Assembly (NCBI GenBank): GCA_036380435.1
Contig: DASVES010000363.1
Span: 1-37,349 of the forward strand
Reading direction: 5' to 3'
Source: DASQDT01 sp036380435
GTDB lineage: Bacteria; Acidobacteriota; Blastocatellia; Pyrinomonadales; Pyrinomonadaceae
Length of the DNA stretch: 37,349 nt
Shown: positions 31,974 through 37,349 of the stretch, in pieces
How the letters are laid out: every line of letters starts with the position of its first letter
Position numbering within the stretch: the first letter of the stretch is position 1
Notes under the pieces: model-generated
What the model was told of the DNA's origin: nothing
The model's database searches: none
The model's input: the letters and a program-made list of their open reading frames with translations, nothing else
Position numbers and translations under genes: made by a program

Positions 31974-33108
31974 TTCTTTCTAAGAGTTGTTCGTAGAGCG
32001 CCTCGGTGCGCGCGAGTTGCGCGTCGCACGAGAACTGTCGCGCGACACGCTCGCGCCCGCGCTCGCCCATCTCGCGCGCGCGCACGGGGTCGCGCAGGAG
32101 TCCGCCGACGCGCGCGGCCATCCGTTCGTCGTCGCCGGCCGGGACGAGGTGTCCGGTCTCGCCCTCGGCGACGGCCTCGCGCGCCCCGCCCACGTCGGTC
32201 GCGACCACGGGGCGGCCGGCCGCCATGTATTCGAGGATGGAGTTCGAGAAGCCCTCGGCCGTGGAACTCAGCACGCACACGTCCGAGGCGGCGAGCAGCG
32301 CCCCGACCTGCGTGCAGCGCCCCGTGAAGAAGACCGCGTCGGCGATGCCCAGTTCGGCCGCCAGCGCGCGCAGCGGCGTTTCGAGTTCGCCCTCTCCGGC
32401 GAGGACGAAGGCGGCCGACGGAAACTCCCCGCGGACGCGGCGGGCGGCGCGCAGGAAGGTCGGGTGGTCTTTGACGGCGTGGCGCAGGTTGGCGACGAGC
32501 GTGACGAAGCGCCGCCCCACGTCCGCCGGAAGGCCCAGCCCGGCAAGCGCCTCCGCGCGCGAGAAGTCGGCGGGCGGCCGGACGCGCGCGGGGTCGAGGC
32601 CGTTGTAGACGACGGCGACCTTGCGGGCGGGCACGCCGTCTCGCACTAACTGTTCCTTGACGGCCTCGGAGTTGGCGACGACCGCCCGCGCGAGACGGTA
32701 CGCGATCAGCTCGACGCGCCTCTGCGCCGCGGTGCGCATCCCGCCGGTCTCGCGCTTGGCGGCGACGCGCGCGCCGACGCCTGCCAGCGCCGCGCCGGCC
32801 ATCCCGAAGACGTTCGAGTAGAAGTCGTGCGTCTGCACGAGGTCTACGCTTTCGGCGCGCAGGAAGGCGGCGAAGCGGCGGAGTTGTGCGACGAACCGCC
32901 GGTCGTAGAAGGAGTTGAGCGGGTACGCGTCTATCTCGCCCAGGTTCAGCCGCTCGACCTCCCCGCGCAGCACGCCCTCTGGGTTGAGGCAGGCGACGCG
33001 GACGCGGTAGCGCCCCGACTCCGCGAGCAGGCGCGTGAGCTGCGCGGCCTGCCGCTCCGAGCCGCCCTGGTGGAAGCTCCCCATCAGTTGGAGGACGTTG
33101 CGGGGCAT
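31930..33108 (-). CDS. Glycosyltransferase, GT4 (PEP-CTERM/EpsH-system type)
   Basis: A 392-aa GT-B enzyme. The start is the ATG at 33108 (MPRNVLQLMGSFHQGGSERQ, a 20-residue match to the GT4 Gly-rich opening); a TTG at 33117 overlapping the upstream stop is an alternative. The donor domain contains VVYNGLDP, FVLAGEGELE, VFFTGRC and the E-x7-E segment STAEGFSNSILEYMAAGRPV (20 residues). It resembles the sugar transferases found beside exosortase A. The C-terminal NRTASGSERVRVAG is encoded by the inverted repeat and is unlikely to be conserved. Confidence 0.9.
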   Translation of the reverse strand: MPRNVLQLMGSFHQGGSERQAAQLTRLLAESGRYRVRVACLNPEGVLRGEVERLNLGEIDAYPLNSFYDRRFVAQLRRFAAFLRAESVDLVQTHDFYSNVFGMAGAALAGVGARVAAKRETGGMRTAAQRRVELIAYRLARAVVANSEAVKEQLVRDGVPARKVAVVYNGLDPARVRPPADFSRAEALAGLGLPADVGRRFVTLVANLRHAVKDHPTFLRAARRVRGEFPSAAFVLAGEGELETPLRALAAELGIADAVFFTGRCTQVGALLAASDVCVLSSTAEGFSNSILEYMAAGRPVVATDVGGAREAVAEGETGHLVPAGDDERMAARVGGLLRDPVRAREMGERGRERVARQFSCDAQLARTEALYEQLLERNRTASGSERVRVAG

Positions 33109-33113
33109 GGCTC

Positions 33114-35036
33114 TCAAGTGGCTATCGCTTCCAACTCCTCCCCGACCGGCGCCGCGTCGGCGTAGGCGCGGTGCCAGAGTTCGAGGATGAAGAGCGACCA
33201 GAGCGCGTTCGAGTGGTCGCGGCGTCCGCGCTCGTGCTCGGCGAGCAGCACGTCAACATAGGCCGCCTCGGCGATGCCGCGTGTCCGCGTGCGCGCGTCG
33301 GCGAAGGTGTCGCGGATGCGCTCGCGCAGCTCGCGGTTGATCCACTCGCCGATGGGCACGCCGAAGCCCTGCTTCGGGCGGTCGAGGATTTCGTCGGGGA
33401 CGAGCCCGCGCACGGCCCGCTTGAAGACGTACTTCGACTCCGTCCCCCGCATCTTCAAAGAGGCCGGGATGCGCGACACGAACTCTATCAGCTTGTGTTC
33501 GAGCAGCGGCACGCGCGCTTCGAGCGAGGCGGCCATGCTCATGCGGTCAACCTTGGTCAGGATGTCGCCCGGCAGGTAGGTCTTCGCGTCGAGGTAGAGG
33601 AGCGACGCGACCCCTCCGCCCGCGCTCGCCCGCGCGGCGTGCCCGCGGAAGATTTCGGCCGCCGGCTCGCGCCCCCCGAGCGCCCGCCGGAAGTCGGCCG
33701 TGTAGAGCGCGCCCTTGCCCAGCTCGTTGAAGGTCGAGACGTTGTCGAGGTAGCGCTCGGCGGGGTCGAGCGCGACGTTGTGGAGGAAGTTGCGGCCGCG
33801 CGCGCCGTGCGGGAGACGGCCGGCGAGCGGGGCCATCAAGCCACGCCGCATGAGGCGCGGCAGGCGCGCGAACCCCTGGCGACCCTGCTCGACCGCGTAG
33901 CGCGTGTAGCCCGCGAACAACTCGTCGCCGCCGTCGCCCGAGAGCACCACCTTGACGTGCTCGCGGGCGAGCTTCGAGACGAGGTAGGTCGGCACGGACG
34001 ACTGGTCGGCGAACGGCTCGTCGAAGTGTCGGACGAGTTCGTCAACCAGTTGGCAGACCTCGGGCGTGACGATCAGCTCGCGGTGGTCGGTCTCGAAATG
34101 ACGGGCGGCGAGGCGCGCGTACTTCAGCTCGTCGAAGCTGTCCTCGCGGAAGCCGATGGAGAAGGTCTTGACGGGCGCGTTCGTGGCGCGGCTCATCAGG
34201 CCGACGATGGTGCTCGAATCCACCCCGCCCGAGAGGAACGCGCCGAGCGGCACGTCGGCGACGAGCATCATCCGCACAGACTCGTCGAGCCGCGCGCGCA
34301 ACTCCTCGACGTACTCCTCCTCGCTCCGCGGCGGGTCGTCCGTCTCGACGGGGAAGTCCCAGTAAGATTCCGTCGTGACGCGCCCCTTCTCCAAAACGAG
34401 GCGGTGGCCGGCTTCGAGCTTGCGGACGCCGCGGAAGACGCTCAGGGGCTCCGGCACGTAGCCGAGCGTGAGGTAGGCGTCGAGCGCCGCGGGGTCTGTC
34501 TCCCGAGCGACCCCCGGGTGTTCGAGCAGGCACTTCAGCTCCGAGCCGAAGACGAACGAGCCGCCGGGCGTCGTGGTGTAGTAGAGCGGCTTCTCGCCGG
34601 CGCGGTCGCGCGCGGCGAAGAGGCGTTCGTTGCGGCCGTCCCAGACGGCGAAGGCGAACATGCCGCGCAGGCGCTCGACGCACGCGTCGCCGAACTCCTC
34701 GTAGGCGTGGACGATTGCTTCGGTGTCGGAGCGCGTGCGGAACTTGTGGCCGCGCGCTTCGAGGTCGCGCTGCAACTCTTTGTAGTTATAAATCTCGCCG
34801 TTGAAGACGATGCGGACGCGCTCGTCGCAGCCCCGCATCGGCTGGTGTCCGCCCGCGAGGTCGATGATCGAGAGCCGCCGCATGCCGACGGCGGCGCGGC
34901 CGAGGACTTCCGCCCCCTGCTCGTCCGGCCCGCGATGAGCCATGACGCGGCACATACGGTCGATCAGCGCGGGGCGCGACGGCCCCTCTTCAACACCCGT
35001 CGATGTCGGCTCGATGAATCCGGCAATACCACACAT
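33114..35036 (-). CDS. Asparagine-synthase-like amidotransferase, XrtA-system type
   Basis: A 640-aa enzyme, paralogous to the one at 25521-27482. It has Cys2 (MCGIAGF), HRGPDEQG (34-41), FNGEIYNYKEL (78-88), the PP-loop AFLSGGVDSS (266-275), KTFSIGF and LSGDGGDELFAGYTRY. It closely resembles the exosortase-A-system amidotransferase group. Predicted glutamine-dependent amidation of an EPS precursor. The start at 35036 has only a weak ribosome site. It follows the GT2 gene after a 90-nt gap that contains no repeat hairpin. Confidence 0.92.
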   Translation of the reverse strand: MCGIAGFIEPTSTGVEEGPSRPALIDRMCRVMAHRGPDEQGAEVLGRAAVGMRRLSIIDLAGGHQPMRGCDERVRIVFNGEIYNYKELQRDLEARGHKFRTRSDTEAIVHAYEEFGDACVERLRGMFAFAVWDGRNERLFAARDRAGEKPLYYTTTPGGSFVFGSELKCLLEHPGVARETDPAALDAYLTLGYVPEPLSVFRGVRKLEAGHRLVLEKGRVTTESYWDFPVETDDPPRSEEEYVEELRARLDESVRMMLVADVPLGAFLSGGVDSSTIVGLMSRATNAPVKTFSIGFREDSFDELKYARLAARHFETDHRELIVTPEVCQLVDELVRHFDEPFADQSSVPTYLVSKLAREHVKVVLSGDGGDELFAGYTRYAVEQGRQGFARLPRLMRRGLMAPLAGRLPHGARGRNFLHNVALDPAERYLDNVSTFNELGKGALYTADFRRALGGREPAAEIFRGHAARASAGGGVASLLYLDAKTYLPGDILTKVDRMSMAASLEARVPLLEHKLIEFVSRIPASLKMRGTESKYVFKRAVRGLVPDEILDRPKQGFGVPIGEWINRELRERIRDTFADARTRTRGIAEAAYVDVLLAEHERGRRDHSNALWSLFILELWHRAYADAAPVGEELEAIAT

Positions 35037-35126
35037 AACGTTTACTTAAAATTGCACGTCGGCCTCGGGAACACGTAGGAGGCTGTCTTCAGGATCGAAG
35101 GCATCGAATGGCCCTCCCTAATCCAC

Positions 35127-36329
35127 CTAAGCGTCCCCCTGTCGATCTCTTAATTGTGCGCTCTGGCCCCCCGCCCCACCCTCCCGGATCGGCTCCCAGC
35201 GAGCATACCGCTCGCCGCGCGCGAATTTAAAGAAGGCGACCGCCGCCGCCACATTCGCCAGTAGGAAGTATTGCGGCAGCGCCAGCAACCGTGAGTGCAG
35301 CCCGGCGCGTTCGAGCAAGAGCCCCGCCACCGCCGCGCCGTAGCAGAGCACCTGCGCGATGGCCGCCGCGGTGTAGAAGCCCGAGCCGGGCGCGAGCGCC
35401 AGCGAGGCGGCCAGGCAGGTGAGCAGGAAGCCGGGCACGAGGTAGCGTAATAGCTTATGGGAGATGAGCTGGACGGCATAAAAACCGGAGCGCAGAGGGT
35501 TGAGCATCGCGCGGTGCCGCCAGAGGTCGGCGAGGGTCTGCGCGATGATTCGCACGCGCATGTTCAGCTCCTTACCGGAGCGGCTGTTGGTCTCCTCGGT
35601 GCAGATGGCGGCGGGCTCATAAACGGCCCGCAGCCCCTGCTCGACCATCTTCGTCGCGATGATGAAGTCGCTGCACGCTTCGTGATAGAGGGGGACGTAG
35701 GCCGCACGTCGCACCGCGTAGAGGCAACCCGGCGCGCCGACCAGAGAGCAGGCCCGGCTCTCGTGCCGGCGGAGGAACGTCTCGTAGCCCCAGTAGGAAC
35801 GCGCGCCCTGTCCGGTGCTCGAGTTGGCCGTATCGACATAGACGAGATGGCCGGCGACGCAGCCGACCGAGGCGTCCGCAAAGTTCGGCGTTATGGCGCG
35901 CAGCACGTCTCGCCGGTAAAGGGTAGTGGCGTCGGAGAAGAGGATCACCTCGCCGCCGGCAAGTTCGACCGCGGCGTTCTGCGCGGCCGTCTTACCGAGG
36001 CGCTCGGGCTGCCGGTGCAGGCGCACGCCGCGCCGGGCGAAAGAGCGCACGATCTCGTCCGTCCCGTCGGTCGAACAATCGGACGCTACCAACACTTCAA
36101 GCTTCGCAGGGTCGTAGTCGAGCGCCAGCGTATTCTCAAGCTTGGCGGCGAGGTCGCGCTCCTCGTTGTACGCGGTGATGACGACGGTGACGGACGGCTC
36201 GTATGCTGCGCGCGTCCAGGGCCGCGCCCGCACGCGACTTACCACCCACACCAGCAGGGGATACCCGGCATAAGTGTAGAAGAGCGCGAAAACGCTCGCC
36301 CACAAAAGGATTTCCGCGACAGTAGTCAT
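35127..36329 (-). CDS. Membrane glycosyltransferase, GT2 family
   Basis: A 400-aa inner-membrane processive-type GT2. N-terminal membrane segment (5-30), then the GT-A domain with VTVVITAYNEE (47-57), VLVASDCSTDGTDE (79-92) and ILFSDATTLYRRDV (128-141, DxD-like Asp). A later segment with ETNSRSGKELNMRVRI takes the place of the usual (Q/R)xxRW, and three or four C-terminal membrane helices follow (about 295-370). It may synthesise or extend the EPS backbone at the membrane. It overlaps the ligase-like gene by 4 nt (ATGA). Confidence 0.9.
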   Translation of the reverse strand: MTTVAEILLWASVFALFYTYAGYPLLVWVVSRVRARPWTRAAYEPSVTVVITAYNEERDLAAKLENTLALDYDPAKLEVLVASDCSTDGTDEIVRSFARRGVRLHRQPERLGKTAAQNAAVELAGGEVILFSDATTLYRRDVLRAITPNFADASVGCVAGHLVYVDTANSSTGQGARSYWGYETFLRRHESRACSLVGAPGCLYAVRRAAYVPLYHEACSDFIIATKMVEQGLRAVYEPAAICTEETNSRSGKELNMRVRIIAQTLADLWRHRAMLNPLRSGFYAVQLISHKLLRYLVPGFLLTCLAASLALAPGSGFYTAAAIAQVLCYGAAVAGLLLERAGLHSRLLALPQYFLLANVAAAVAFFKFARGERYARWEPIREGGAGGQSAQLRDRQGDA

Positions 36330-37349
36330 GTGGAGGGGATGCGGGCCGATTCGATCTGGGGGTGGTCCAATTTGGCTCCGGAAGGCTCACTCCCGGCCTC
36401 GCCGTATTTTAGCACGTAAAGGCGGCGCAGGCAGACGGCGTAACCTACCAGATAGTATACATACCAGAGGTGCGCGACGGAGGCGAAAAAGCTGCTTACC
36501 ATGTACCCGATTAAGCTGGCCTGCAACCCGATGGAGAGGTAGTAGAAGCCGGCCCGGTCTTTCTCCGAAAAAGACTCACGCTCAATTCGACGCAGACCTC
36601 TGATAGATGTGACCATGAACATGACATAGACGACCAGGGCCGCTATGCCCATCTCAGCCGCGACCTGCGTGTAGGCATTATGACTCACCTGCTCTTGCGC
36701 GCCCCTGTGGTGAAAGTTGCCCAGGCCCACGCCGAAGATAGGGTATCTCAGCGCCACCAGTACGGACCGCCAAAGCAGGTCACGACGGGCGTCAACCGAG
36801 CCGGTGATGTCACCGCCGAACATCGACGTGATCCGCGACCCGTACTCGCCCGGCGCCACCGCGACAAAGACCGCGAAGGTAACGGCCATCAGCGCGGCCA
36901 CGACCACCCGATTTTTACGACCCAGTTTCCATGCAACGACGCCGGTCACGGCCACTAAGCCGAGGAACCCGCCGCGCGAGAAGGAGACGACGATGCCCGC
37001 GACGAAGAGCGCCGCGCACACGCCGTAACATATTTTCTTCAGGGCCCCCCGCCGGGCGAGCGCGAGTCCCGCCGCGAGCGGCACCATCGAGACGAGGTGG
37101 AGGGCCAGGTCGTTGGGATTGGCGAAGAGTCCGCCCAGCACGCCCTTCACGCGTTCACCACGCATCTCTAAAAGCCCGCTCCGGTAGTCATCGAAGGCGT
37201 TGAAACTCACCAGCACGCTCACCGCCATCGCCAGAATGAGCATCCCGCGGAAGCGCCGCTCCGTACGCACCACGTTAACGATGACGACGAATATGGAGAT
37301 GACTTTAAGGAACTCGACGAAGTTGTCCCAAGCCTCGCCGGGGCTGATA
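36326..37349 (-). CDS. O-antigen ligase/polymerase-like membrane protein, 5' end beyond the window
   Basis: 340 residues are visible. The frame stays open to the right edge, reading ISPGEAWDNFVEFLKVISIF before the internal GTG at 37273, so the true start is outside. It is a multi-pass membrane protein with the Wzy_C/ligase features LFANPNDLALHLVSMVPL, VSFSRGGFLGL and the large periplasmic loop containing YPIFGVGLGNFHHRG and SHNAYTQVAAEMG. The family polymerises or ligates O-antigen/EPS units; XrtA loci carry a ligase-like version proposed to glycosylate PEP-CTERM proteins or polymerise the EPS. It is the most upstream gene seen in the tailoring block. Confidence 0.88.
   Translation of the reverse strand, partial: ISPGEAWDNFVEFLKVISIFVVIVNVVRTERRFRGMLILAMAVSVLVSFNAFDDYRSGLLEMRGERVKGVLGGLFANPNDLALHLVSMVPLAAGLALARRGALKKICYGVCAALFVAGIVVSFSRGGFLGLVAVTGVVAWKLGRKNRVVVAALMAVTFAVFVAVAPGEYGSRITSMFGGDITGSVDARRDLLWRSVLVALRYPIFGVGLGNFHHRGAQEQVSHNAYTQVAAEMGIAALVVYVMFMVTSIRGLRRIERESFSEKDRAGFYYLSIGLQASLIGYMVSSFFASVAHLWYVYYLVGYAVCLRRLYVLKYGEAGSEPSGAKLDHPQIESARIPST

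Noticed and set aside
33171..35078. 635-residue plus-strand open frame opposite the second amidotransferase
   Set aside because: Exact antisense of a gene with intact Cys2 and PP-loop motifs; no ribosome site or domain.
1..37349. Insertion sequences, integrases, tRNA or rRNA genes
   Set aside because: No transposase, integrase or RNA gene signature was seen on either strand.

Overview
The window is a large, almost entirely minus-strand exopolysaccharide / exosortase (XrtA-type, PEP-CTERM) locus from a high-GC bacterium. The gene set (chain-length protein, ExeA-like ATPase, tyrosine autokinase, EpsB-like sugar transferase, TPR lipoprotein, EpsI, exosortase, two asparagine-synthase-like amidotransferases, O-antigen-ligase-like protein) is the classic XrtA-associated set. 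The secreted beta-propeller/Ig/DUF4214 protein and the cyclic-di-GMP-I riboswitch candidates suggest a soil-type Acidobacteriota (Blastocatellia/Pyrinomonadaceae-like); this assignment is inference, because no rRNA or housekeeping marker is present.

Layout, read in the direction of transcription (right to left). Block 1 (37349-15989) is a long chain of assembly and tailoring genes: O-antigen-ligase-like protein (cut by the right edge), GT2, amidotransferase, GT4, formyltransferase, polysaccharide deacetylase, heparinase-like lyase, second amidotransferase, ATP-grasp enzyme, PHP phosphoesterase, second deacetylase, two glycosyltransferases, YdcF-like protein, methyltransferase, a NodB-like unknown and a beta-helix protein. 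Many junctions overlap by 1-8 nt, and the chain ends at a U-tract terminator (15838-15872). Block 2 (15768-10681) is the accessory middle: a methyltransferase, a lone plus-strand PEP-CTERM protein in AT-richer DNA, and a 897-aa secreted protein whose leader carries one strong and one probable c-di-GMP-I aptamer. Block 3 (10331-8625) is exosortase plus EpsI. Block 4 (8389-1) is the TPR lipoprotein, chain-length protein, ATPase, tyrosine kinase, priming sugar transferase and the start of the outer-membrane export protein, which is cut by the left edge.

Working model: the EpsB-like enzyme primes a lipid carrier, the glycosyltransferases extend the repeat unit, and the amidotransferases, formyltransferase, deacetylases and methyltransferases decorate it. 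The Wzy/ligase-like protein polymerises or ligates it, the chain-length protein and kinase control length, and the export protein releases it. Exosortase/EpsI processes PEP-CTERM proteins that associate with the matrix. No flippase and no PrsK/PrsR regulator pair is seen here; they may lie outside the window.

The two most notable signals are (i) two c-di-GMP-I aptamer candidates about 350 nt apart in the leader of the secreted DUF4214 protein, the proximal one abutting the Shine-Dalgarno, preceded by a strong sigma70-like promoter built into a perfect palindrome; and (ii) a series of intergenic hairpins between operon genes, most built of tandem 7-bp words, each gap with its own word, plus a 28-bp inverted repeat that supplies the last codons of a glycosyltransferase.
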